DNA of 64,000 nt from Bdellovibrionales bacterium RIFOXYD12_FULL_39_22 (GTDB lineage: Bacteria > Bdellovibrionota > Bacteriovoracia > Bacteriovoracales > Bacteriovoracaceae), in contig MEQL01000041.1 in the NCBI GenBank assembly GCA_001770205.1, forward strand, positions 1 to 64,000, written 5' to 3'. A model generated the notes under the pieces. It was not told the origin of the DNA and made no database searches. It saw only the letters and a program-made list of their open reading frames with translations. Positions 18,504 to 27,769 of the stretch are shown here, piece after piece. A program made the translations under genes and the position numbers. Numbering within the stretch: the stretch's first letter is position 1; the number at the start of each line of letters is the position of its first letter.

Positions 18504-20637
18504 TTATGCGCGATCGCCTGTGCGATGAATTTTTTTGCGATCAAATTCAGCACGACGTGAATAATTTTGTCTTTGAGCATCTCTTTTTCCAAAACTGACT
18601 TTTACTTTTTTGAAATGTCCATCACCGATTGAGTGGGTGGTAATCTGGGGATCGTTTTCAAAGTGCAGATGAATAATTCGGCGATCGGCCGGAGAAAGAG
18701 TGGCGGAAAAAACGGGAACTTTTTTCTCTAGTAGTTCTTTTTTCATCTCTTCTGCTAACTTAACAAGATCGGTCGGCTTGTTTTCGTTATTAGCTGGTGT
18801 CACCACCTTATCGCGAGAGGTGTTAACATAAATTCTTAGTCCCGAAGGTAGTTCAACCTTGCGATACAGTGCTAGTCTCGTAATATGATCAAAGGCCTCT
18901 AAAAGCTCACTACCTTGCGAAAGCAAGAGGTGTTCATCTTTTCCACTAAAAGTTATTCTCAAATTTTGCTCTTGATGGCGAATGACAACTTGTAAATCCA
19001 GGCCAATTAGGCGAATGGTTTCGGCCAGGAAAGGGGCCAAAATTTCTTGATAGTTGATACCTACAAAAAATTTATACAAAGTCTCTCGTGGGCCAAAGAA
19101 GAAGAATTTTTTTGGCCCCTGCGTGATAACTTCATGGCCTAACATTTTTTTATCTCCTAGTTTGAAAAACTTAAGAGCATTTTCTTCCGCCTCTTTAAAA
19201 GAGGAGGTTTTGATTTCAAAAAATTGTTTTTGTCTTTGTTGGGATGGTTGAGGAGGCCGTTTTTGTGAAGTTTTTGGGCCTCTATTTCCATTGTTCGAGG
19301 TAGGATGCCTTCTTTGTTGTTGTGGTTGTTGAGATTGCTGAGCATTTTGTCGGTTAGATGTTGTTGTCTTTCGTTGATTAGATGATTGAATCACTTTCAA
19401 TGTCTCCCTATCGATTACTGGTTTTCTACATATGTTTTTAGCAAAACTGGAATCAGTAATTTCCAGTTTTGGAATTTTGCTATTTATAAAAGTGTTTATG
19501 GCGTCTAAGTATTCGCAGTCTTCGTGCGCACAAAGACTGACGGCATATCCGACTTCTCCTGCTCGTCCAGTGCGTCCAATGCGATGAACGTAGTTGGAGG
19601 CCTCACTGGGAAGATCATAATTAACGACTAGTGGGACGCTTTTAATATCTAGTCCTCTGGCGGCAACGTCAGTGCAAACCAAAATGGTCGTTTTTTTAGC
19701 GCGAAAATCTTCTAAAAGTTTTGTTCGTCTGTTTTGAGGTAGTCGGCCGGAAATAGGGCTGGCCTTAAGGCCCATGGCAATAAGCCACTCTGCAACTAAG
19801 TGTGTTTTAAATTGAGTGTTGCAAAAAACCATGGCGTAGGAATCTTGTTGTGTCTCTAGTAATTTTACTAAGAAAGAGAATTTTTCATCGGTATTGACCA
19901 TAGCTATTTGATGATCAATTTTATCTACAAGCATGTGATCCACATTTACTTTTATCTCTTCAGGGGTGGAGTGGAATTTATAGGCCGTTCTTAGCACATC
20001 TTGATTGTTAGTGGCCGAGAGCATAATTAATTGGCGATTATTGGGGGCCTGAGAGAGAATAAATTCAATTTCGGCCTTAAATCCCATGTCAAATAATCGA
20101 TCGGCCTCATCAAAAACAATTGCCTTGCAATGTGATAGATCAATCTCTTTTTGGCGAATCAGATCGCTAAGGCGTCCAGGAGTTGCCACTAGAATGTGTA
20201 CCCCTTGGCCGATTAGCTGTTTTTGAGTGGTAATACTTTCACCACCAATGATGGAAGCAGATTTAATTCCGAGTTCGCTACCAAATTGTTGAAAGACAGA
20301 GTGGGTTTGTTGCGCCAGTTCACGAGTTGGGGATAAAACGGCGTATAGAGATTTCCCAAATCCGATTTGATCGATTATTCCCTGCGAGAGTATTTGTTGA
20401 ATGATGGGAATGGCAAAGGCAGCAGTTTTTCCGCTGCCAGTTTCTGCCTGAGCAAACACATCTCTACCATCTAGAATCGGGATTATGGCCAATTCTTGTA
20501 TCGGCGAGGTTTTCTTCAGTCCGGCGCGAGAAAGGGCCGCCAAAAGGCCAGGATGTAGGTCTAATTCATGGAAATTTGTTATAGTTTCGACAACGATTCC
20601 TTGTTTTTTTAAAGTAAAAAATATTCGATTTATTCAT
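18504..20637 (-). CDS. DEAD-box RNA helicase fused to Jag/KhpB-like module
   Basis: The N-terminal half is a complete DEAD-box helicase: Q motif (F at about 20571, then TSPIQ), AETGSGKT, PTRELAQ, ATPGRL, FDEADRL, SAT, ARGLDI, HRIGRTGR. A Gln/Pro/Asn-rich linker (about 19420-19226) follows. The last about 240 residues look like the RNA-binding protein Jag/KhpB (EloR): a Jag_N-like part (FEIKTSSFKEAEENALKFF), a KH-like part with degenerate GxxG (LLLSQGSELLEAFDHI), and an R3H domain (SPADRRIIHLHF, with R-x3-H), then a basic tail. Start problem: no ATG, GTG or TTG lies in frame upstream of the Q motif; the first TTG (20543) cuts off the conserved FHELDLHPG. The ATG at 20637 is joined only through a +1 shift in an A7 run (20604-20610). 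The role is probably RNA remodelling. Confidence 0.85.
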
Positions 20638-20638
20638 A

Positions 20639-20657
20639 CCATAGTTATTACCTATGG
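20639..20657 (-). promoter_or_regulatory. hairpin just before helicase ATG
   Basis: CCATAG and CTATGG form a 6-bp stem with a 7-base loop. On the minus strand the loop holds the only Shine-Dalgarno-like bases (AGGTAA spans stem and loop), and the stem ends one base before the ATG at 20637. Such a structure could limit translation of the helicase, as expected for a cold- or RNA-regulated gene. This is an inference from position alone. Confidence 0.35.
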
Positions 20658-20675
20658 CCAGTGATTTATTTAATT

Positions 20676-22172
20676 TTATCGTGCCCGATGGAAGTATTTT
20701 GAAATTTCTTTTGGATTTTTGGCCAGATAATTATCGATGACGTTATAAATCTCTTTGGGGGTTAAGCTATGATCGGCAACTTGCGCCTTAGATTCTATTT
20801 CGCGATAGAGTGCCTCGCCAATTTTATCTAAGGAAACAAACATTTTAATTTGAGTTGGATTCATGTTAAGAGGAAATTTTTTTTCTAGCAGTTTCTTCAC
20901 TATCGGAATCCTGCGCAATAGCCACGAGGTTTTTGCTTGGGCATCCATGATAATGGTGGAATCAATCACATAATTTTCTTTACTCATCTTTTCAAAAAGT
21001 TTAGTTAAAATAAAATCTTTGAAGCGCGATTCTTGCATTTTTAGTGGATTTCTCCACTCCATAACCAAATCAAACTGAGGATCAAATTGAATATCGCCCG
21101 GAGAAAAGACGTCGGTAGTGGCCACATTTTCTTTGGTAACTGGAACTCCTAAATTATTTAAAAAGGGAATTAGGCCGCGGTCAAAATGTGATTTAAATTT
21201 AGGAACGTAGTCTTCGTTAGGAAGAACATGATGAAGGCCATTAGAAAGTACCTCGGAGCAAAATATTCGAGAGTCGTCTTGGTAGTTCATGGCAAAATCG
21301 TATTCAATATTTTTGCCAGATTGCATCTTGTTTTTAACGTAGTTAAAAGTATATTCGCTGGCCTGATGAATAATTTGTGGATCTCCGCGATAGCGAAATA
21401 CCACTGAGCGACTGTTTTTCTCATTTAGGTGTTCCACAAAGTGGGCGGTTACTACTCCCACCTCTATATGTGCTTCGGTGGTGTAAGGAGTATTTTCATT
21501 CTTTGGATCACGATAGACAAAACTTAAATGGGAAAATTGATAATCACTTTCGCCAATTCTAGCAATGGCCGCAGAGGTATAGGCGTTACCTCGGGATAAA
21601 ATTACATCGCCAGATTTTAGATCTTGATGCGATTTAACTTCCCTCGCATATTGAGGATTGACAAGTAAGTAGGGAAATTCTCCTTGCATGTTTACATAGT
21701 TTTGGGGAGCGTTTTGGGTTCTGCTCATACGCATCTCTACCATATAGTCTTCAACGTAGCGCAATGCTTTAGAGACATCCGCAATGGCCGCAAAACAGCG
21801 TTTGTCCTCTTCATTTTCTATTTCAAAATGGCGAATAGACTCTTTCAACAGCAGACGAGCTTCAAAGGATCGTTGAATATCTTTATCGAGGATGTTTTGA
21901 TCATCCATATCAAAATAAACTGAGCTACCAACTAAGTTAAAAAGTCTTTCATAAGATTTTTGCATATCAATAGCACACTGCGAGGTATCGGCCGTCAGCG
22001 TCTGATAGCGAGCGGTAATATCGTTGATGATGTCAGAAAAAAGGGTATCGGAGAAAGAAGAAGGTGTTCGCTCTTTTTCTGTGGAGGATTTAAAGATTGA
22101 GCAAGCAGAGGTTGTTAGCAAGGTGGCCAACAAGGTTGCCAAAAAGATCATCGATAGTAGTTTGTTTTTCAT
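20676..22172 (-). CDS. lipoprotein with permuted NlpC/P60 (YiiX-like) domain
   Basis: 498 residues. Signal peptide with lipobox TSAC (LLTTSACSIF), so an envelope lipoprotein. The central part (about residues 180-330) resembles the circularly permuted papain-fold family YiiX/YebB: LKSGDVILSRG, then FSHLSFVYRD (the catalytic His region), and RIFCSEVLSNGL with the catalytic Cys. Members cleave amide or ester bonds; peptidoglycan or lipid substrates are possible. The C-terminal 150 residues are helical and unassigned. Shine-Dalgarno AAGGA six bases before the ATG. The gene lies upstream of the helicase gene on the same strand. Confidence 0.8.
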   Translation of the reverse strand: MKNKLLSMIFLATLLATLLTTSACSIFKSSTEKERTPSSFSDTLFSDIINDITARYQTLTADTSQCAIDMQKSYERLFNLVGSSVYFDMDDQNILDKDIQRSFEARLLLKESIRHFEIENEEDKRCFAAIADVSKALRYVEDYMVEMRMSRTQNAPQNYVNMQGEFPYLLVNPQYAREVKSHQDLKSGDVILSRGNAYTSAAIARIGESDYQFSHLSFVYRDPKNENTPYTTEAHIEVGVVTAHFVEHLNEKNSRSVVFRYRGDPQIIHQASEYTFNYVKNKMQSGKNIEYDFAMNYQDDSRIFCSEVLSNGLHHVLPNEDYVPKFKSHFDRGLIPFLNNLGVPVTKENVATTDVFSPGDIQFDPQFDLVMEWRNPLKMQESRFKDFILTKLFEKMSKENYVIDSTIIMDAQAKTSWLLRRIPIVKKLLEKKFPLNMNPTQIKMFVSLDKIGEALYREIESKAQVADHSLTPKEIYNVIDNYLAKNPKEISKYFHRAR

Positions 22173-22484
22173 GGTGGTTCCTTAAGATATTAGAATATCT
22201 ATGTGGATCAATAAGCATCAATAGTAACCTGTAAAAGACAACTAATATTATAACCGCGGATTTGATTTGATACTGGCCAGCAAAAATTGCCTTTAATAGT
22301 TGAGTAAAAAGTTTAGCGATCAAAGCTGCGCCAATTGTTGGCATCCAATGGAAATGGGGCATATCTCTTTGTTTTACAAATATTAGGTAGAGTAAAAAAC
22401 TAATAAATTTTTCTCAAATTTCGATAAGCTGTTGGGTTCGTTGTTGATTTTTTATCGACCAGTGCTTGCATGGAAGGAATAGTT
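22173..22484. other. divergent intergenic region
   Basis: Separates the minus-strand lipoprotein gene from the plus-strand J-domain gene, so promoters for both should lie here. I see no convincing -35/-10 pair, repeat or RNA structure. One GGCC site at about 22277. Confidence 0.4.
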
Positions 22485-24956
22485 ATGAAGATTTATCAAT
22501 TGCATGATGAAATTATAATTTCACGACGACAGATATATTTCATAAAAATAATAATCTATTTCCTGATATGTATGTTGGGTTGTGGGCAGGCATTAGGGAG
22601 TACGGCCTCTTGCTTGTCAAAAACGATTGCAAATATTTCATACTCAAGACAAACAATCGCGGATAAATTAAATGAGATTCCAGAGTTAAAAGAGATGGTT
22701 TTAACAATAATGGAATCTCCCGACATTCCTCAATCTATTAAACGAGTAATAAAAGATTCTCTAGAGAGGCGTTCAGTCCCTGTTCGAGTACTAGACGCAA
22801 CGGCCAGAGCAAAGATGGGGATGCCTGATTACATTAAATATAGCTATATTAACAATCGCCAAAAAATTGGACAATATTATGTGACATCAACCGAAGAGGG
22901 AATAACAGCGCCACTAAAAGAGATAATCTCGGTCTTAAATGGCCCATTGAGTAATGATGGAAGTGAACTTATCAAGCTTGTTCATGAACTTGCCCATGCT
23001 CGTTTTGATGCATTCTTTAATAAAAACATCGCAAAATTTGCAAAAAGGTTTCCTCCTCCATTGATTAAGCAGTTGCCAGACGGCCGTTATCTTTATCATG
23101 AGGATTTATATTCTTATCTCACTGAGCGATACGCTTTTGAGAAAAGTTATCAGTTGCAACGTTCGGCCTATCCTCAGTATTTTTCAAAGTGGAGTGAAGA
23201 AATTGGGCCAGGGCCAACAGAGACACCAGAAAATATTAGAAAATATTTAAATGATGCCATTGTTGATGTTTATAAGATACGTTTTCAACCATTGCTCGAT
23301 CTGTTGGCCAAAAATCCAAGTCGCTCTTTAAAAGACCTTTTATCTTCTTTCAATTTGTATGCAGAAAATCCGTTAGAGGAGGTCGGCCAAAAGTTCTTTG
23401 TAGAGAGACCACATGAAGCAGGTAATGTGCCGGACCAACTTGATTCGTTGTCAAAAGTTGTTGGTGGAAATGAAGAAACTTTGCATATTTCCCAACAGGT
23501 GATGATGCCAATGAAGAATAACAAACTTTCACAGATCCCTCTTGAGGGAGGAGATATGTTGTATATTACGACAAAATTTGAACGTGATAATGTGGTTCAC
23601 TCAGGGGCCGGAATTGTTGATGGTTTTATTCTTAATAACGATGGTAAGGTGACAGGGATTAGATTTGCTCCAGTCACAGAATTTGAACCGAGAAAGCGCA
23701 TAGAAAATCTACCATCGAGAATTATTCAGATAGAAGATATAAATTTTGATAAGTCTTATATATCAGAAAAAAAATTCGATCTATCGAATCAACGGCCACT
23801 TGCTTTACAAGATAATTTACCGATTCCTGACAATAGCGGCAAATATATGTTTTCTGTTAGTCGCTCTTCATTTCAGGCCCCAGTCTCTGTTGGAGATAAT
23901 ATTGATGTGAAGTTATTAAAACCAATGGAGATTCAGATGACTAAGTATACATCAGAGTCAAAAACAAATCTCATTGGAAAAGTTACGTCAATATTGAAGG
24001 ACAAAAACGGTGAGCCGATCGGAATTATAATAGCTGGTGATGATTTTCATATGCCAAAAGATAGGGAGTATCCGATTTTATTTGAGAATATATCAAGAAA
24101 AGATTATGGAGCAATGATTCGACTTGATGAGCGTGGTTTGGCCGTGCCTGGCTCGAACGTTCGTCGGCCTTACAATGGTTCAGTGGCCTGGTTTGCAGAT
24201 TCCCCTTCTCGTGATTTTATTTTTCATGAGACCAGTGGTTCGTGGACTGTACAGGTGAAATCGGTAGGAGGGCCAGATTTGCAAGCTCCGGTAACGTTAG
24301 GTGATGAGATCCGTATTGCCTTTAAGTACACTGATGGTAAATACGAAAAGGCTGCTAGATCTATTGTATTAATTAAAGACTGGGTAAAAAACAATAAAGG
24401 GGAAATTATTGGATTTGATGTTGAGCATTTAGTTAATCATTCTTATGGCCCAAATAATTCAAACGTAATTCCCGATCGTATATTATTTTCTCAGCTTTCA
24501 AGAGATGATTCTTTTATTTATGGTTCTGGTGGAAATATATCTGAACGCGCCAATAAAATACCAGGCGCCATGCGAGACGCTACTCCATACCGAGCTGCGG
24601 GGGATAGTATTAATGAATCGTGGCGGGATCGGATGAATGAGTGGGCAAAGAAAGGTAGAGCGAATCAGGGAGGAGGCGATATTGTTAGGCCAGTTTCGGA
24701 GTATTCTCCCTGGACAAACTTTCCTGCCAACTACGAAGATTGGGCGCATCAAAATGGGGTCATGATAGGAGATAATTCGTCAGTTGTTTGGGCGCAATGG
24801 GTTCTTGGTGTAAATCAGGAAACATCTGCAAAAGAAGTCAAGGTGGCATACAGAAAATTGGCCAAGCGTTTTCATCCAGATGGTAAAGGGAAAGTGCCCA
24901 GGAAAAAGGAAGAGAGTGAAGCAATGACGGTGATAAATCGTGCATATGAAATTTAA
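22485..24956 (+). CDS. exported HExxH protein with C-terminal J-domain
   Basis: 823 residues. Start chosen at 22485 because AAGGA lies six bases before it; the ATG at 22470 overlaps that site. N-terminal hydrophobic segment (IYFIKIIIYFLICMLGCG) acts as signal or anchor. HELAH at 167-171 is a zinc-metalloprotease HExxH motif, with TERYAFE about 45 residues on as a possible third ligand. Three diverged beta-rich repeats follow (about 23480-23690, 23850-24100, 24240-24500; shared pattern APV-x3-G-D-x-I then a long strand with K-N-x-G-E-x-I-G). The last 60 residues are a J-domain with HPD at 797-799 (KLAKRFHPDGKGK). An export signal with a J-domain is odd, as DnaK is cytoplasmic. Confidence 0.8.
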   Translation: MKIYQLHDEIIISRRQIYFIKIIIYFLICMLGCGQALGSTASCLSKTIANISYSRQTIADKLNEIPELKEMVLTIMESPDIPQSIKRVIKDSLERRSVPVRVLDATARAKMGMPDYIKYSYINNRQKIGQYYVTSTEEGITAPLKEIISVLNGPLSNDGSELIKLVHELAHARFDAFFNKNIAKFAKRFPPPLIKQLPDGRYLYHEDLYSYLTERYAFEKSYQLQRSAYPQYFSKWSEEIGPGPTETPENIRKYLNDAIVDVYKIRFQPLLDLLAKNPSRSLKDLLSSFNLYAENPLEEVGQKFFVERPHEAGNVPDQLDSLSKVVGGNEETLHISQQVMMPMKNNKLSQIPLEGGDMLYITTKFERDNVVHSGAGIVDGFILNNDGKVTGIRFAPVTEFEPRKRIENLPSRIIQIEDINFDKSYISEKKFDLSNQRPLALQDNLPIPDNSGKYMFSVSRSSFQAPVSVGDNIDVKLLKPMEIQMTKYTSESKTNLIGKVTSILKDKNGEPIGIIIAGDDFHMPKDREYPILFENISRKDYGAMIRLDERGLAVPGSNVRRPYNGSVAWFADSPSRDFIFHETSGSWTVQVKSVGGPDLQAPVTLGDEIRIAFKYTDGKYEKAARSIVLIKDWVKNNKGEIIGFDVEHLVNHSYGPNNSNVIPDRILFSQLSRDDSFIYGSGGNISERANKIPGAMRDATPYRAAGDSINESWRDRMNEWAKKGRANQGGGDIVRPVSEYSPWTNFPANYEDWAHQNGVMIGDNSSVVWAQWVLGVNQETSAKEVKVAYRKLAKRFHPDGKGKVPRKKEESEAMTVINRAYEI

Positions 24957-25064
24957 AAAAAGTGAGATTTAGATAGATACCTTACCTCGGTGTTGTAGTT
25001 TTTATAGATAGGAGCTCTTATGGTGAGACGGATATAATCAGGAGAGAACCTTGAGGAGTTAGTC

Positions 25065-25997
25065 ATGAGAAAAATAAAATTTGTCATAGTTTTGGGCCTC
25101 TATTTTTGTTGTTCCTTTTTGCTAACCACAGAAGCAATGGCAAAAACTTTTTTGGAAATTTGCCAAGACAGTTTGATGATGGCCGGAACAAATCCGACAA
25201 AAATAACGGTTGTGGCCGTAATGGAAGTACTCTCTGGCGCCTTGGCCCCAGAGAAGGCCAATTGCCGCAACACCTATAATAAATTAAAAACGCTCTCTTC
25301 CTTAAATCTTTCGGGAAGAATTATTTCTGAGTTGTCTCCGCTAGAGGAGTTTTCTAATTTAAAAAATTTGAATTTATCCAATAATAAAATTGAAAGTGTT
25401 CGTGCCCTAAAAAATCTTTTTAACCTGGAAGTATTAAATCTTAACAAAAATCTGATAGAAGATATTGGGCCATTGGCCAGACTGACAAGTTTAGCGACAT
25501 TGGAGTTAGCAGAAAATGATATTACAGATCTGGCCCCCTTGGCCGACCTATCGCTACTTACGGTTTTGAATTTGTCGGATAACGCGCTTTATGAGGAGGA
25601 TGACTTTTCTCCTCTGGCAGTGTTAGTAAATTTGCGGGAGTTGCATTTGCTATCCATCGATTTAGAGTATATTGACTTCCTAACTCCGCTAAGTGAGCTG
25701 ACAAAACTTTCTCTAAGTTATAATAAGATTTCTGATATCTCGTCATTAGGCCATCTGCAAAATTTGCAAATTTTGTCGCTAGTTGGAAATCAAATCAAAG
25801 ATCTTTCTGCACTAGCAGATCTTGTGGGGTTAAAAGAGGGCCATTTTTTCTCTAATCCGATAGAGAAAGTTCCAGAGGCGTGCCCATTCGGAGAGGGTGT
25901 TAGTCAACCGATATCAGATTTTTGTCAGGACTATTTAGGAAAAGAAGTTGGATATGATTTAAGGGGCAGCAACTTAGATAATCAACTTCCAAATTGA
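25065..25997 (+). CDS. exported leucine-rich repeat protein
   Basis: 310 residues with signal peptide (ends TTEAMAKTF) and GAGGAG six bases before the ATG. From about residue 85, at least seven 22-residue leucine-rich repeats of the SDS22/internalin kind (L-x2-L-x-L-x2-N-x-I-x-D-x-x-x-L), then a short Cys-containing C-terminal cap. LRR proteins bind proteins; in an exported protein this suggests surface or periplasmic recognition. The ligand cannot be told. Downstream of the J-domain gene on the same strand. Confidence 0.85.
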   Translation: MRKIKFVIVLGLYFCCSFLLTTEAMAKTFLEICQDSLMMAGTNPTKITVVAVMEVLSGALAPEKANCRNTYNKLKTLSSLNLSGRIISELSPLEEFSNLKNLNLSNNKIESVRALKNLFNLEVLNLNKNLIEDIGPLARLTSLATLELAENDITDLAPLADLSLLTVLNLSDNALYEEDDFSPLAVLVNLRELHLLSIDLEYIDFLTPLSELTKLSLSYNKISDISSLGHLQNLQILSLVGNQIKDLSALADLVGLKEGHFFSNPIEKVPEACPFGEGVSQPISDFCQDYLGKEVGYDLRGSNLDNQLPN

Positions 25998-26286
25998 GAA
26001 AGTAAAATAACTAAACAATAAAATCTGACGCTGTGCTGCCAACTAAAATGGGCATTATTTAAGAGAAAAAACAAAAAATCTTTTATCCTTGGCCCTTAAT
26101 ACTGTTGCCGTTGGAAAAAAAATATTTGAAAATTACTCAATAAAATCGGCCAGTCTATTCTGGTTGCTAAGCAAGAAGCTATTTTGTCTAAAAAATTTGC
26201 AGGCCAGGGTTTTAAGTATAGTAAAATTATAAACTGTATGTTGTGCGAGATTTTTTGATTTGATGTTATGCTGGAGAGATAGCAAA

Positions 26287-27663
26287 ATGTGCAAGAAAAT
26301 TTTAAACCTATTTATGACCTTTTTGATTGCCACATTGCTTTTATCTGCTAGCAGGTGTCAGACAAAAATTAATGAGATAACTTGGAAAAATAAAGATAGA
26401 AGCGCTGATCAGGGAGTAACTCCTCTTCGGCCCACTGCCGTACCCGTCCCAACGATAACGGTAGTGGACCCTACGCCCACTGCGCCACCTACTCCCACTC
26501 CTGATTTTTATGGAGGGGGAACGATGGCCGATCCGTATCTGGTCTCTTCGCCACTTCAGCTTGATTTGATAGGTCAGCGGCCGGTTTTGTGGGATAAATA
26601 TTTCAAATTAACAAACAATATAGATATGGCCACTTTTTCCTCAAATCAATTTCATCCGATTGGTAATTTTGCTCGTAGCTATCCAGAGTCGCCTATGGAG
26701 CAATACCTTATGCCTATTCCCAATACGCAGTTGGATATTGTAGTAGATGCTCCCTTTACTGGCGGGTTTGATGGGGACGGATTTACTATTTCAAATTTTA
26801 CCTACGTAAAAACAGACGAGAGCTTTGTGGGTATGTTTCGATATATAAAAAATGCCAGTATAAAAAATTTAACTCTCGAAAATCCAATGGTGCGAGGACT
26901 TACCGTGGTGGGAGGAGTTGTCGGAATTGCGGTAGATAGTCGTATTGAAAGAATTAAACTCATAAGGACAAAATTTTCGGGGACAGGGGCCGAACTTGAT
27001 GCCGCTGTTACGGGGACATATGATAGCTCTAATTCTTTTTATGATGGGATGACGGCGGCGATGAATATTCTAGGAGATGAGTTGATGGGATGTGTCGGGG
27101 GTGTTGTTGGTGCCTTGTACAAAGGAGATTCTATCGGCTCAGTTATTGAGTTTGCCGGTTTAGAAGGCGTTAGGATTTTTGGGCATCGAGGGGTGGGAGG
27201 TATTGCAGGGTGTGTTATTGGTTCTTCCATTCAGAGATCTTATGCAGATCATCTGCTGGATATTGATCCCGCATCACCTACATATTTTAACACTAATTTA
27301 ATGTTAAGATACTCTATGGGCGGCGGTATTGCTGGCCTTGCGCAATACTACTCAAAAATTGAAAATTCCTATACGAAAGATGTTTCTGATTATGCAGCAA
27401 TTGCCGGATATCTGGGTTATAGCTCAACGCTGTCTAACGTGTACTTCATCGATCATGCGCCTTACGCTATCTGGATACCTACCTATGATAAGTGCAATGT
27501 TGAATTGGTCACCGGCTCTTATCTTTCAACGGTAATAAATAGTGGTTGTGCGATGGATTTAAATTTTTTCGATGTTCTTTGGGATCCAACAATTTGGGAT
27601 ATTGCCAATATCTCAACCATCAATAATGACCCTGGCCCCAAACTTATTTGGCCGAATAATTGA
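26287..27663 (+). CDS. exported GLUG-motif protein
   Basis: 458 residues. I chose the ATG at 26287 (GGAGA eight bases before it), which places the signal peptide (NLFMTFLIATLLLSASRC) at the N-terminus; Cys after Arg is a poor lipobox, so lipidation is uncertain. A Pro/Thr-rich linker (PTPTAPPTPTP) leads into GLUG-type beta-helix sequence: GTMADPYLVSSPLQL, FTGGFDGDGFTISNF, VGMFRYIKNASIKNLTL, VVGGVVGIAV, VGGIAGCVIGSSI. Such proteins are typically surface adhesins or bind carbohydrate. Confidence 0.8.
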   Translation: MCKKILNLFMTFLIATLLLSASRCQTKINEITWKNKDRSADQGVTPLRPTAVPVPTITVVDPTPTAPPTPTPDFYGGGTMADPYLVSSPLQLDLIGQRPVLWDKYFKLTNNIDMATFSSNQFHPIGNFARSYPESPMEQYLMPIPNTQLDIVVDAPFTGGFDGDGFTISNFTYVKTDESFVGMFRYIKNASIKNLTLENPMVRGLTVVGGVVGIAVDSRIERIKLIRTKFSGTGAELDAAVTGTYDSSNSFYDGMTAAMNILGDELMGCVGGVVGALYKGDSIGSVIEFAGLEGVRIFGHRGVGGIAGCVIGSSIQRSYADHLLDIDPASPTYFNTNLMLRYSMGGGIAGLAQYYSKIENSYTKDVSDYAAIAGYLGYSSTLSNVYFIDHAPYAIWIPTYDKCNVELVTGSYLSTVINSGCAMDLNFFDVLWDPTIWDIANISTINNDPGPKLIWPNN

Positions 27664-27769
27664 GACGTAACTAAAATAGTCGGGCAAAGATGGATATTTT
27701 TCAATTCACGATGGGTCAGTATCTAGCTAGAATAGTAATTGAGATATTTAAAAACTTTCAAATGGTAAA

